DNA of 64,000 bases from Favolaschia claudopus (taxonomy: Eukaryota; Basidiomycota; Agaricomycetes; Agaricales; Mycenaceae), in the NCBI GenBank assembly GCA_037176885.1, contig JAWWNJ010000208.1:124001-188000 (forward strand). The letters are read 5' to 3'. Below, in pieces: positions 22,362 through 33,355 of this stretch. Every line of letters begins with the position of its first letter. Position 1 is the first letter of the stretch. Both the position numbers and the translations under genes were made by a program. Under the pieces are notes generated by a model. That model saw only the letters and a program-made list of their open reading frames with translations. It was not told the DNA's origin and searched no databases.

Positions 22362-25300
22362 ATGTCTCCGACTACTACTACTCCTCAACATGATGACTCG
22401 GCTGCTCAGAGTTATCGCCCTCGCACTTCTACTCCTCCACATGATCGCTTTGCTGATCAAACTGCCCCCGACTTTGACTCCTTCACTGCATTCGATGATA
22501 GTCCGCTTGACGATTACGACGGCCCGGTAGCTGATAGTTTGATCAACACCGAAGTTGAAGTTCTTGAGACAGTGATCAAGGTTCCAACTTTGCGTCCGCT
22601 TGCCAAGATTGGAGGTAACGCTCAAATTCTTGCTCGACGGAATGAAGCACTTGCAAAGGGCGCTTCTGGTACCGACAAAGATTATCTCTTGTCTGCTACC
22701 AAGGCCTCGCGAAAGTTGTTTGAAAGGGTCTTCCCGGATGCGCTTGCAAAACTCGACATCCTGCTTATGGAGGTTGAGAGAGTTGAACTTTCAACTACAG
22801 AGACTGCTTATCGAGTCAAGAAACGAGATTATCGGCTCTTTCTTCGCATCCTGCACAGACTCCGCTCTCAGGCAAATGATACATTCCTCATTGAAGGTAA
22901 AACACCTCCGCCTTTGCCTACTTGGGGTGACAGTGATGATATTGAAAGTGTTTACAAAAAGAATGACTTCGAAATTCTTGGAGTTTGCTTTCGCGTTGAG
23001 GTTGAAAATTACCTGTCACTTCTCAATAGGTACTATGATTTCCAGAGCCAACGTCCGAAGGAACGACATACTGATCTGGACGATGAGGCTGATGAGTTCA
23101 TGAGAGCGAGAACGCACAGTATGGATCCACCTGAGGATTCACGCTTTGAATATCCAGAGTACCGTGATATTTCAAAGGCCAGTCAATCAACTGTCTATCC
23201 GCTCCACAATGCTTCAAGCATCCGTTTTGGTTCAAACGCGCCAAACAATGGCTTACCTCGTAATAATCAGCGACTCGGTGAGGTATTGAATCCGATTGGT
23301 TCGATTTACCAACCACAGAGAGATCGTAGACCACGAGAAGCTCCGAACTGGCCAGACCAAAGACAGGAGCGTGAGCAGATGAGAAGATCCACTCCTCAAG
23401 GACAAAATAGGGAGCGGGACTTACCACCTCATTTTCCGCAAGGGAATAGTGGCGGTCGGAATTCTCGACCTCAGTCTCCTCCCAAGCGTAGTGGCGCTCC
23501 TCCTAATGGTGATCCCGGAGACGACGACGATGATAGCGACGATGAACGAGGATACCCACGTAATCGTCGCTCAGTACCGTTCCGTGGACCAATCAATCGA
23601 GGAGTACCTGCAGTTAGAAGAACACCACCTGGCATTTCTGAGGCTACAAGTGAGGCGCGTTTCGATTTGAAACTCAAATATGATACAGTACCTAAGTGGG
23701 ACGGCAACGTTGACACCATTATCCGGTGGTTTTTGAAGATCAACGACCTTGCGAGAGAATCCGAGACGATCTATCAGCAACTGGGACGTGTAGTCCCTAA
23801 GCGGCTGGAAGGCGGGGCGGAATCCTGGTATTGGTCATTGCCGGCAAAGTACCGTTCAGAAATTGAGAAAAATTGGGACACCTTGCGTAGCGCATTCGCG
23901 ACCTACTACCTGAATCGTAAATGGTTAGATGGGCAGCGCGGACGAGCGAATAGGGCAACCTATAGGGACGCTGGCCATACGCGCGAGACCCCGAGTGAAT
24001 ACTTCATTCGCAAGACCGAGCTCCTTAATAATGTTTACACTATGGATGATTCAGAGATCATTTTAGAGGTTATGGATGGCGCACCGTCAACATGGAATAC
24101 CATCTTAACCACTCAAATGTATCGCGATCTGGTTGAATTCCAGGCTGCAATCCGCTACAATGAGGATGCTTTAATGAAGCTCGACCGCCAGGAGAAGGAA
24201 TATCCGTACCGAGACCGTGAACGGAATCGGGACTTCCAGAGGGATCGCCCTCGTAATGCACATGTTAACCAAGTAGGGTGGTCAGCAAATTTGGGACCAC
24301 CAAAATTTCCTAAGGATGATCGCAATGTCTCGAAGAGAGCTACACCTGAATCAAAAGGGGCGAGACCTTGTCGGCATTGCGGAAGTGGGAAACACTGGGA
24401 TAACGAATGCAAACATTCCTTCCGAGGTAATAAAGCGGCACGTACCAACCTAGCCACTTCAACTAGCGAGGATCTTGAAGCTCAAAGCGACTATGATGAG
24501 CTGTATTATGGACTGGACAGTGAATCAGATAGTGAGGACGTACAGAAGCAGGATTTTGAGTTGCCCTCCAGGAGTGCTGAATCCGAAGAGATTGATTCAG
24601 GCCTGGGGGGGAAAACCGCGTCAAATGATGCTGTAAGGAACTCGGAAGAAACGGCTCTGGCTACTCACCCTGATTCCAATTCTTCGGATTCTGGCTCAGT
24701 TCAACAGCAGTCAACTTCTTGTTCGTCATTTCAGGCGAAACATGCGCTGAATAGACGAACTCGTCGTCGATTAGCTCGAGATATCAAGGCAGTTAATTAC
24801 CGAGTCATTCACTCACCAAGTGGCAAGTCCGAAAAATCGATTGTTGAACTTCGGAAGTACATGGCACGACCTCCAGGAAGTTCATTTCTTGGGGCCTTAC
24901 CGACCGAAGCAACGGCTACTGTTGGTGGTTTGAATATTGATCCTGTCAAAGTTATCATTGATTCGGGTTCGGACATTACTCTGATTTCACAAAAGGCTCT
25001 TGACGCACTCACCTATCCTCCGAAGGTTAAGGCAGGTCATCCAATCAACTTGATCCAGGTAACCGGTAAATCCTCGTTATCCGGATATGTTATTCTTGAC
25101 TTGTACTTCCAGACAGACGAAGGTCCAGTAAAGGTGAATGTTGAGGCTTATGTTGTGAAAGGAATGACAACCCCTTTCATTTTGGGTAATGATTTCACGG
25201 ATCAATATTCGATTTCGATAATTCGAGAAGACGGTGACACGTACCTTCGCTTCGGAGACTCGGGACGACAGCTTAGAGTTGAAACTTCAATTTCGAGTCC

Positions 25301-26183
25301 AATTGTTGATGATGAGGGTCATGCTTTCAAAGTCAAAGTTCGGACTGGAATTGACCAACACGGCATAAAAGCGAAAGTCCATCGTCGAAATCAGAAATTG
25401 AAGCGAAGAGCGCGAGCCAGACAGTCTAAATCTGAAGTCTGGGCAGCAGAACGAATCATCTTACCTCCGGAAACCAGTGTCGCAGTTGCTGTAGAGGCAT
25501 ATTTCCCGCGAGGACAAGATACAGTCTTTGTAGAGCGCCAAGTCGAAGCTCACGGAAATGCCGATGAAATATCAGGCTCTCCAGACTCGCTGATTTCCCG
25601 AGACAACCCGAAACTTCATGTCGCCAATTTCTCGAGCAAACCAGTCGTAATTTCGAAGGGAGAGGTACTTGGTTATTCCAGGAACCCCAGGAAATGGCTG
25701 GACAAGATGAGCAAATATTCCAAAGAGCAACAAGTCCAAATTAATGCTCATGCTTCATTTGTGAAGAATTTGGTGGCACAGAAGCTAGCGACGGATGAAA
25801 AGCAAGCAAGTAGTCGAAGAACAGCAGCAGCTGATGACGGCATTGACAACCGGGATAAATCAATCCGAGACCCGGAATCATTTGCTTCCGTTGATCGGGG
25901 ATCACAAACTCCGCTGTCAAGCAATAACCACCATCTTCCTGTCATCCCTCACACATTTCCGTACCTCGTGAGGCTCTTGACCCCGAATGTCCCTTTTGTC
26001 GACCCGGTAAGCACTCCAAACCAAGCAACACCGACTCTCGGAGTGCAAGATCTGTCACCAACATCTCCTCAAAGGCTCATCGCAACGCATCCGAGCCCGA
26101 CGATCCATTGGCTGAAGAACCTCTTGAAGGTGGGCCGAAAACGGCTCATTAACCGTGCCTGTGGTTGGCTATGTCTCGGCTAG
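22362..26183 (+). CDS. gag: Gag-protease polyprotein, Ty3/Gypsy
   Basis: The first ATG after the LTR opens a 1,273-codon frame. The N-terminal third is acidic and then helical, followed by a Pro/Arg-rich linker and a capsid-like region (~residues 440-620). A CCHC zinc knuckle (CRHCGSGKHWDNECKH) lies at about 670-685. An aspartic protease has IIDSGSD at about 865-871 and a flap-like continuation to ~950. From 25,928 a second frame (-1) is open and shows more natural sequence (CPFC, then …EEPLEGGPKTA) up to 26,142. The last ~75 residues of the gag frame are therefore probably read only if no -1 frameshift occurs, or reflect a decay indel. The product would assemble the virus-like particle and cleave the polyprotein. 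Confidence 0.9.
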   Translation: MSPTTTTPQHDDSAAQSYRPRTSTPPHDRFADQTAPDFDSFTAFDDSPLDDYDGPVADSLINTEVEVLETVIKVPTLRPLAKIGGNAQILARRNEALAKGASGTDKDYLLSATKASRKLFERVFPDALAKLDILLMEVERVELSTTETAYRVKKRDYRLFLRILHRLRSQANDTFLIEGKTPPPLPTWGDSDDIESVYKKNDFEILGVCFRVEVENYLSLLNRYYDFQSQRPKERHTDLDDEADEFMRARTHSMDPPEDSRFEYPEYRDISKASQSTVYPLHNASSIRFGSNAPNNGLPRNNQRLGEVLNPIGSIYQPQRDRRPREAPNWPDQRQEREQMRRSTPQGQNRERDLPPHFPQGNSGGRNSRPQSPPKRSGAPPNGDPGDDDDDSDDERGYPRNRRSVPFRGPINRGVPAVRRTPPGISEATSEARFDLKLKYDTVPKWDGNVDTIIRWFLKINDLARESETIYQQLGRVVPKRLEGGAESWYWSLPAKYRSEIEKNWDTLRSAFATYYLNRKWLDGQRGRANRATYRDAGHTRETPSEYFIRKTELLNNVYTMDDSEIILEVMDGAPSTWNTILTTQMYRDLVEFQAAIRYNEDALMKLDRQEKEYPYRDRERNRDFQRDRPRNAHVNQVGWSANLGPPKFPKDDRNVSKRATPESKGARPCRHCGSGKHWDNECKHSFRGNKAARTNLATSTSEDLEAQSDYDELYYGLDSESDSEDVQKQDFELPSRSAESEEIDSGLGGKTASNDAVRNSEETALATHPDSNSSDSGSVQQQSTSCSSFQAKHALNRRTRRRLARDIKAVNYRVIHSPSGKSEKSIVELRKYMARPPGSSFLGALPTEATATVGGLNIDPVKVIIDSGSDITLISQKALDALTYPPKVKAGHPINLIQVTGKSSLSGYVILDLYFQTDEGPVKVNVEAYVVKGMTTPFILGNDFTDQYSISIIREDGDTYLRFGDSGRQLRVETSISSPIVDDEGHAFKVKVRTGIDQHGIKAKVHRRNQKLKRRARARQSKSEVWAAERIILPPETSVAVAVEAYFPRGQDTVFVERQVEAHGNADEISGSPDSLISRDNPKLHVANFSSKPVVISKGEVLGYSRNPRKWLDKMSKYSKEQQVQINAHASFVKNLVAQKLATDEKQASSRRTAAADDGIDNRDKSIRDPESFASVDRGSQTPLSSNNHHLPVIPHTFPYLVRLLTPNVPFVDPVSTPNQATPTLGVQDLSPTSPQRLIATHPSPTIHWLKNLLKVGRKRLINRACGWLCLG

Positions 26184-27241
26184 ACATAGCCAAATGATCC
26201 TAGGTGATCCTGATGTTTCCGGCTGATCCCTCCTGTCAAACTCGGCATTTACCGCGCAACCCAACCGTTTTAGGTCGTTTCCTTGGAACGTCGTAGCTTC
26301 TGTCGTGCGCTTCAATTAAAGATCCAAGAGATCCTGCCACTATAGTCAATACATACCCGTACTAAATTGCGAGGAAATATCGACACAAAAAGAGATGTTT
26401 AAGTTCGAAGTTGAAAAGTTAAACCTAACTCCGAGCCTCCAACTTGAAGATTGCATGTCAATTGAATGCACTGCACGATTGACTGCAAACCGTTTTGATC
26501 TCAAAAATTATTTGAATGGAATCAAATACTCACATTGAATATCTCTGCCTTGTTTGTCAAGTAGTGAAATCAAGTTGGTGCACCTAAAATTGAAGAATCT
26601 GCAACTGTTGCAAGTAATCAGTTGAATTGCCGTGATTTCCAACTCAAGTTGACCGGATACTAGTGAAATAAGAACATTTTAAATGGTCGCCCGCGCATTT
26701 TTGAATAGATAGATGTCGGGACGCAAATTTTAGGCATTGAATTGGCCGCGCAGCGCCGAAAAAATCAGTATATCAAGGAGCAGCATTCGGATTGGATATC
26801 ACAGGAATGCCACAGTTCTCTTTCTTGTAAGAGCTGGGAAGAGGACCGAGGAAAGACTCTGAGTTGGTCCGAAACGGCTGAGAAAAGGTCAGAGCCACAT
26901 ATTAAGCGCTCGTTTAGCGCCCAAGGCCGAGGCGCCGTGTTACGGAAGATTACGAATCTTGAATTCCATTGGCTGTGTCCTATGTCGTTTTGGGACGCAA
27001 ACCCGAATAGACATAGTCTTGAATTCCCTGATGTTTACTCGATATGGCAAAAGAATCAAGATGAAATCAAGACACCGAATTGTAGATTGTGCTCGCTGCA
27101 GCAAAGTTGAAGCTCTGAGATTTGAGGACATCCATGCAGAGGTATCTAATAATCTCTCCTCTTTCTCCCTCTTTTTTTCTCTTTTTCTGCAACTTGAAAA
27201 CTTGATTAATTCTCCGTAACCACAGACATAGTACATAAGCC
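26143..27241. mobile_element. 1.1-kb TIR element splitting gag from pol
   Basis: Flanked by a perfect 8-bp duplication CCGAAAAC (26,135-26,142 and 27,242-27,249). Imperfect ~24-bp TIRs run from GGCTCATTAACC to a shared CTGTGGTT block. Removing it with one duplication joins the open pol frame (…GGPKTA then EAPEP…). An 8-bp duplication fits hAT, P or related superfamilies. The ORF at 26,742-27,110 has no recognisable domain. Not previously suspected from protein annotation, because it only appears as a spacer between two ORFs. Confidence 0.8.
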
Positions 27242-27249
27242 CCGAAAAC

Positions 27250-30200
27250 TGCTGAGGCCCCAGAACCTTCAATTCCAAAATCTCAACTACTTGAAGCCGT
27301 AGACATCCCCTCAGATATCAGCCTCGAACAGCGGAAAATCATCGAAGATGTTCTTCTTCGCAATGAAACGGCTTTCGGTTTGGATGGTAGGCTCGGAAAC
27401 TACGAAGTTCAAGTGGAGATACCCATGAAGCCAGACTGGGAACCGGTCTCGCTTCCTCCTTTCCCCGTCTCACCGGCTAATCGTGAAGTTATTGACAAAC
27501 AGATGGATTCATGGATCCAACTTGGCGTCATTGAACCTTCAAGAAGCCCGTGGGCCGCACCTGTTTTCATCGTCTATCGAAATGGTAAGCCGCGAATGGT
27601 CATTGATCTACGGAAGCTCAACGAGATGGTTGTAGCCGATGAATTTCCCTTACCTCGTCAAGACGATATTCTCCAAGCTCTTTCCGGCTCGCAGTGGCTA
27701 AGTACATTAGACGCTCTTGCCGGCTTCACCCAACTCACTATGTCACCATCCTCAGCGGAAAAACTCGCATTTCGTACCCATCGCGGTCTCTGGCAATTTC
27801 GTCGAATGCCGTTTGGCTACCGAAATGGTCCGAGTGTGTTTCAACGAGTCATGCAGAATGTATTAGCGCCATTCCTCTGGATTTTCGCGTTAGTATATAT
27901 TGATGATATCGTTGTCTTCTCACTAACGTTTGAAGAGCATGTTCAACACCTCGACCAAGTATTTTCCGCCATCGCTAGCGCCAACCTGACGCTTTCACCA
28001 GGCAAGTGTCACTTAGCCTATCAATCTCTACTTCTTCTTGGTCAGAAGGTCTCGCGTTTAGGACTTTCCACTCACAAGGAGAAGGTAGATGCTATCCTAC
28101 AGCTCGATGAACCTTCAAATGTTCACGAACTCCAACAATTCCTCGGAATGATGGTATATTTCTCCTCCTATATTCCATTTTACGCTTGGATTGCGCGTCC
28201 ATTCTTTCGACTCCTGCAGAAAGGTGTCAAATGGGAGTGGACGAGTTTAGAATCTGAAGCATTTGACTTGTGCAAACAAGTCTTAACCAACTCTCCAGTC
28301 CGAGGCTACGCTATGCGCGGTAAACCCTATCGCGTGTATTCTGACGCTTGTGACTTTGGACTTGCAGCCATTCTCCAACAAGTTCAACCAATAAGCATCC
28401 GAGATCTACGCGGTACCCGCATATACGACCGCCTCGAACGTGCTTTCAAAAATGGTGAGTCTGTACCTGTTCTTGTGACCGCGGTGAAGGGCATTGATGA
28501 TATTCCTACGCCTGGACCTTGGGCCGAGAACTTCGAGGACACCACCGTTCACATCGAGCGAGTAATTTGCTATTGGTCTCGGGTTCTCAAATCAGCCGAA
28601 CGCAATTACTCACCGACCGAACGCGAGGCTCTGGCCCTAAAGGAAGGTTTGATTAAATTTCAACCGTTTCTGGAAGGTGAGAGTGTCGCTGCTATCACAG
28701 ATCACGCCGCTCTGACTTGGAGCCGAACATTTCAAAATGTGAATCGCAGATTGCTTACATGGGGAACCGTGTTTTCCGCGTATCCGGATTTGAAAATTGT
28801 ACATCGTGCGGGTCGGGTCCACTCTAACGTGGACCCTATCTCCCGGCTTCGACGCCGCGTCCCTATCCACGACAGCCCGGCTACCGATAATATTCCTTTT
28901 GTTGAACTGGGCAGCGACGACCCTCTGAAAAACATGTACGATGAGTTGGGCCCCCTATTCGAAGAAAAACTTCTCACTGTCGCCACAAGATTTGCCCGGA
29001 CTCTCGAAGATCATCCCGAAAAGGATGTGCTTCACCATGATATCATCGCTCTCGGTTCCGACGACTTGCTCCATTCACCCTATTCCACCTCGCGCTCTTA
29101 TTCTGTCTTGGTCGGCATCTCCGAAGATGAAATTCGGTCTTGGGCTTCTGCGTATCAAGAAGACCCTCATTTCTCCAAAGTTCTGAAGGGATGGAAGGGG
29201 GAGAACAATTGGTCCAACCCTCTTTATCCACAATATCACTACAGCGATAACGGACTGATCTATTTCGAAGATTGGCAGGGAAATAACCGCCTGTGCGTCC
29301 CAGAAAAATTCAGAGTCCAAGTAATGGCGGAAACTCATAACACTCTCACAGAAGCGGCTCACGCGGGCTATCACCGAACATATAATCGTTTAGCTTCCAC
29401 TTACTACTGGCCTCGTATGTCACGCCAATTAAAGCATTATACATCCACTTGTGACATCTGCCAGAAAACTAAACCCCGCCGCCACGCGCCTACTGGACTT
29501 CTCCAACCAATTCCTATACCAACGCAGCCATTCGAAGTAGTGTCCATGGACTTCATTCCAGAACTGCCGAATTCATCCGGATATTCAAATATCCTTGTCA
29601 TCATTGATAAGCTCACCAGATACACCCTCTTCATCCCATGCCTGACCGAGATTTCCGAAGTCGAAGCAGCACAGCTATTTTTCAAACACGTTATCTCACA
29701 CTTCGGAATTCCAAAACAAGTTATCACGGATCGCGACACGCGGTGGCGCAACGATTTCTGGGGGGAAATATGCCGTCTGATGGGTATGCAGCGCGCTTTA
29801 ACTACTGCGTATCATCCACAAGCTGACGGTCAGACTGAAAACATTAACCAGACCCTAGAAATAGCACTGCGTGCATATATCGGACCCTCAAGAGACGACT
29901 GGAGCAACTTCCTAGACGGATTCGCGCTGGCTTATAACTCAACTCCACACACAAGCACAGGTTTCTCCCCGGCATATCTCCTGCGAGGTTATCATCCAAT
30001 CACAGGAACGAATATAATCTCGACTTCAACCTCGATAGATCGACCGTCCGAAGCCGAGAATTCGGGGGGGAATACCACTCCACAAAGTGTGCCTGTGATC
30101 AATGAAAAAGCCCAGAATATGATCGAAGAATTCGAAGCAAATCGCAGCCGCGCGAAGGAAGCCTTGTTACTTTCTCAGGTTTTTCAAAAGCGCGCTTACA

Positions 30201-30742
30201 ACAACGGACGGCTTCTTACCGAGTACGAGGAAGGTGATTTTGTTGTACTAAATCCCCATTCGCTTCATCTCTTGCGCGATGAGAAAGGTCGTGGCAAGAA
30301 ACTGCTAATGAAGTACGACGGACCTTTCGAGATCATTCGCAAACTCAGCCCCGTCACTTACCAGCTCCGCCTACCGGTTTCCTATGGTATCCACCCAATT
30401 TTGAATATCGCTCATTTGGAAACTTACCAGAAGTCTCCTCCGGAGTATGGTGATCGACCTTCGAAATCTTTGAACCGAGACGACTTCGATGCTAAGCCCG
30501 AAGTGGATGTTGATTTTATACTCGCGGAACGGTTTAGGAAAGTGCGTGGCCGGAGAATCCAGCAATTTAAGGTACGGTGGAAAGGTTTTGGACCTGAAGA
30601 TGACGAATGGCTTACCAAAAAGGGTTTGCGCAACGCACCAAAGGTTTTAGAGGAGTGGTTCAACGCCAAAAAGGTCAATGTTCATCAGCAAATTCGTCGA
30701 GCGCCAACTAATTCAACCGAACGAGAAATTGGAACCAAATAA
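27250..30742 (+). CDS. pol: Pol polyprotein: RT, RNase H, integrase, chromodomain
   Basis: The frame is open from the TSD; the TTG at 27,380 is not a true start. Counted from 27,380, RT spans ~40-215 with VIEPSRSPWAAPV, the FxLP turn and the YIDD active site at 173-176. RNase H begins at ~316 (YSDACDFG) and runs to ~490. The integrase has an HHCC finger at ~660-695 and a core with D at ~724 (MDFIPE), D at ~783 (TDRD) and E at ~819 (GQTEN). A GPF-like region follows, then a chromodomain at ~1,040-1,095 (VDFIL...KVRWKGF...EW), expected to steer integration to modified chromatin. All catalytic motifs looked for are present. Expression as Gag-Pol would need a -1 shift and is blocked by the 1.1-kb insertion. 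Confidence 0.93.
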
Positions 30743-30893
30743 ATAACCCTGAGTACTATTTAAACACGCTACATTGTCTCACTCAACCAGTACTCGCCCA
30801 CCGTTCGTTTTTCCCTGTTCTGTAGATCAGAACACACTCGCTCACATCTCTCGAACAATCCTTCCTTCTCATTGCCTTATCATCCTGCTCATC

Positions 30894-32212
30894 ATGGGTC
30901 AAACTCGCGCCGTTCTCGTCAACCCCACCAGCGTTGTTCTGGAGGAACAATTCCTTCGCGATCATCACGCTTGGAACTTCGCCAATCCTCGACCTTCTAT
31001 TGTTCAATACCCTGCTTCGACGGCTGCAACCGCATGCTCTGAGCCTTCTTCCCCCACCAATCAAGTATCGGATGATGGCTTCCCTTCTCCGGTACTGGTC
31101 GCGCCACCACCTTCGCCGGATCCCAAGTATATCGGGACTCGCTCATCGCAGGATTTTGATGGAGCCCTCGTCCGCACCTTTGACCCGGCCAATCCTACGT
31201 TGGCTTTGGACTCCGTCGCTGGTGCGCATTATATTTATTTGCTACTGCTTTTTCTTGACTCGTCTACCAAGGGGATCCGCTTCTTCGTACCTTACTCCAC
31301 ATGAAGCTGGGCCCGGCCCTTCACCAGCTCTCGCCCTCCGCTGAACATGTCGTTCCCATTCTTCGGGACGGAGAGCGCTCGTTCATTATCCATCCGACTA
31401 TCACCCAGCAATTCCGCAAGGGTTTCGAGACGATTGCCGGTGCCATTCTGTGCGCAGGCAATCATCAAGAATATATTGTGGGAATGCCGGTACGACCTTC
31501 GCACTTTGATTTATGATGCTACTCATACGCCTGAACCAGCTACCTATGGGAATCCCTAGCGATGCCCTCATCGAAGCCGACGCCGCGGCGCGAGCTCCCG
31601 GAATCTGTATGTTCGTTCACCACATCGGATCCGTCACTTTCGAAAATCGCTACTTCAACACTGTCGAATCGGCCGTCGATGCGCTCAGTTACATGGAGAA
31701 GATTCGGTGCCATGGAGTTCACTGGATTGCCAACATGATTCGCCGCTCCGCTGAGAGCGGATATTTCTCATCGTGGGGTTTTGGTCCACTCATCGGGATG
31801 GGCGTGCCGGAATGGAACCATCGCATCATGCGCTACTTTTCTTATGGCGGTTACTCGGAGTTAGCAGTCTATATGCGCAACCATGTCGAGCAGAGTCGCA
31901 TTGACTTCGGTGCGATTGATTCTCTCTCTGTCACGCCTCACCGAGGACTTACCGTGTTTCCCTAGAGTGTGCGCGTCTCGTTTCTCCCAAAGCCAGGCAG
32001 CTGCTCTACGCTGATCTTCCAACTGATTGGCCTGGTCACTCTATCTGCCTCGTCACTGCTTGGCCGTTGCCGGACGACCAAGGCTTGCCCGCGTTCGGCT
32101 TAGTGAAAGCGGCGTTCATGGACGATGGTATTGAAGACGTTGACATGATGATGGCAGAGTTGGAGTTGAATGCTCGGGAGGATGAGATGGAGGTTGATCC
32201 CGCGGTGATCTA
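30894..32212 (+). CDS. Third ORF between pol and 3' LTR, apparently spliced
   Basis: Starts MGQTRAVLVNP. Two GT-AG introns of 50 bp (31,222-31,271 and 31,490-31,539) join exons 30,894-31,221, 31,272-31,489 and 31,540 onward in frame. Without splicing each frame stops soon after the donor. A shift near 31,960 moves the frame once more to a stop at 32,212 (…EVDPAVI), so this copy is probably damaged. The product is about 400 residues: a Pro/Ser-rich N-terminus, then a globular-looking region with many aromatics, and an acidic C-terminus. No membrane anchor or signal peptide, so it does not look like an envelope protein. I do not recognise the family. Confidence 0.55.
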
Positions 32213-32292
32213 AAAAATTGTAGTCGCTATTGCCTACCTGCCATGCATTGTACACGTTCTTTACTTACTCAATCACTTGATCCGAGTACATG

Positions 32293-32308
32293 TAGGCTGG
32301 GGGGGCTT
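32293..32308 (+). promoter_or_regulatory. Polypurine tract of Gypsy element
   Basis: AGGCTGGGGGGGCTT directly precedes TGTGATGG of the 3' LTR. It would prime plus-strand synthesis. Confidence 0.6.
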
Positions 32309-33350
32309 TGTGATGGAAATCATCAATATCTCGGAGGATCCCGAACAAGCGGTCACCCGACCTCCTATGATGTCAATGCTCTAAAGTTCTTTTACTTTAC
32401 AGCATTGCATCATTCGTCAAGCCTCCAGCACTCGGAGAACTGTCTAGAATATCAATGACTCAACGACGAGTCATTATCGCAACCGATCGGAGATCTCGGA
32501 CAAGGACTCTATGGTGCGCTCGGCCTAAACACCACCAAATAGGTCCCATCATTGATGGGATCATTGATGTCTCAAATCGACCGAAGGAAAAAATTTAAAT
32601 TCAAAATGTATTTTTTGCTGCACAATTGGGGCCAGGCAGAGTTAAAACATAACAGGAAACCTCAATTGGTGTAGCAGCGAGGTCTCAGAGGTCTCTGAGA
32701 GCATATAAAATGAGGGAGTAGATCAGCGGTGACCTGAATTAGGCATGTTCCGTAAGCTCACATGACTGATTGATTGATTGCATCACTGATGTCTCAAATC
32801 GGGCCCGCGGAGAAAGTATTTATTGTGAGTTTTGAGCGGATGAAGAATCCCTCTTGAGGGATTGTACTACTATCTAATCGGAGTGTTTTGGCCAGAGGAT
32901 CAGTCGTGGGAAGGTTTTGATCAGGTGGAATAAATTTCGTTCTTGTTTGGTGGTGTTTAGGCCGAGCGCACCATAGTAGTTATAAATCTCGTATGTACCG
33001 CGCGTTTGTATCTTTTACCTCTTAATTCACTACTCTCATCATCTCACCACTTCGTGTGATTCCAGATCGATTAGAAGCATATCTCAGCTTATCAACGGCT
33101 CTCCTTGCAAGTAACGCTGCGGCTTACTTATTGGTGAGTACAGCAATCTTAAGAATACGGAGACGTTTCCCGTGCTCACGTCCTACGAAGATTCACTCTC
33201 GTAGTTCGGTTGCTTAAGGTAGACTGGCATCTGCTCTTGTTGTTTTATATAGGAATTGAACATACCTCTACTCTATTCAACGACACACTCAAACGCGTGA
33301 TTATCTAAGAATATCCCGCATTGCACTCCGCGCAAACGGTTTCGCTAACA
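32309..33350 (+). repeat. 3' LTR of Gypsy element, with nested MITE
   Basis: Same termini as the 5' LTR. A 463-bp MITE (32,512-32,974) interrupts it; without it the LTR is about 577 bp, roughly 53 bp shorter than the 5' copy because of two small deletions. The distal 375 bp match 21,918-22,286. Confidence 0.92.
32512..32974. mobile_element. 463-bp TA-target MITE, copy 1
   Basis: TIRs TGGTGCGCTCGGCCTAAAC...CACCACCAAA of ~28 bp, TA on both sides (32,510-32,511 and 32,975-32,976). The 5' LTR shows the empty site (CTCTAGTAGTT). Same family as 47,589-48,050. Confidence 0.9.
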
Positions 33351-33355
33351 GTAGC

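Larger units (their letters stand above)
12385..22940. repeat. Right arm of giant palindrome
   Basis: Reverse complement of the left arm, without the KH-coding LTR element and the 197-bp MITE. Because those are insertions in the left arm, the right arm shows the older arrangement. The arm passes into the Gypsy element and its gag gene. Homology beyond 22,940 cannot be tested because the left arm is cut by the window edge. Confidence 0.97.
20015..33355 (+). mobile_element. Full-length Ty3/Gypsy chromovirus retrotransposon
   Basis: Bounded by a perfect 5-bp duplication GTAGC (20,015-20,019 and 33,351-33,355). Order: 5' LTR, primer-binding site, gag-protease, pol (RT, RNase H, integrase, chromodomain), a third ORF, polypurine tract, 3' LTR. 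Domain order RT-RNaseH-integrase with a C-terminal chromodomain places it in the chromovirus branch. It is non-functional as it stands because a 1.1-kb DNA element splits gag from pol and both LTRs carry insertions. The LTRs are otherwise nearly identical, so the insertion is fairly recent. Confidence 0.95.

Noticed and set aside
30894..32212. Third ORF of the Gypsy element as an envelope gene
   Set aside because: No signal peptide, no transmembrane anchor and no furin-like site could be seen, so position alone does not justify that label.
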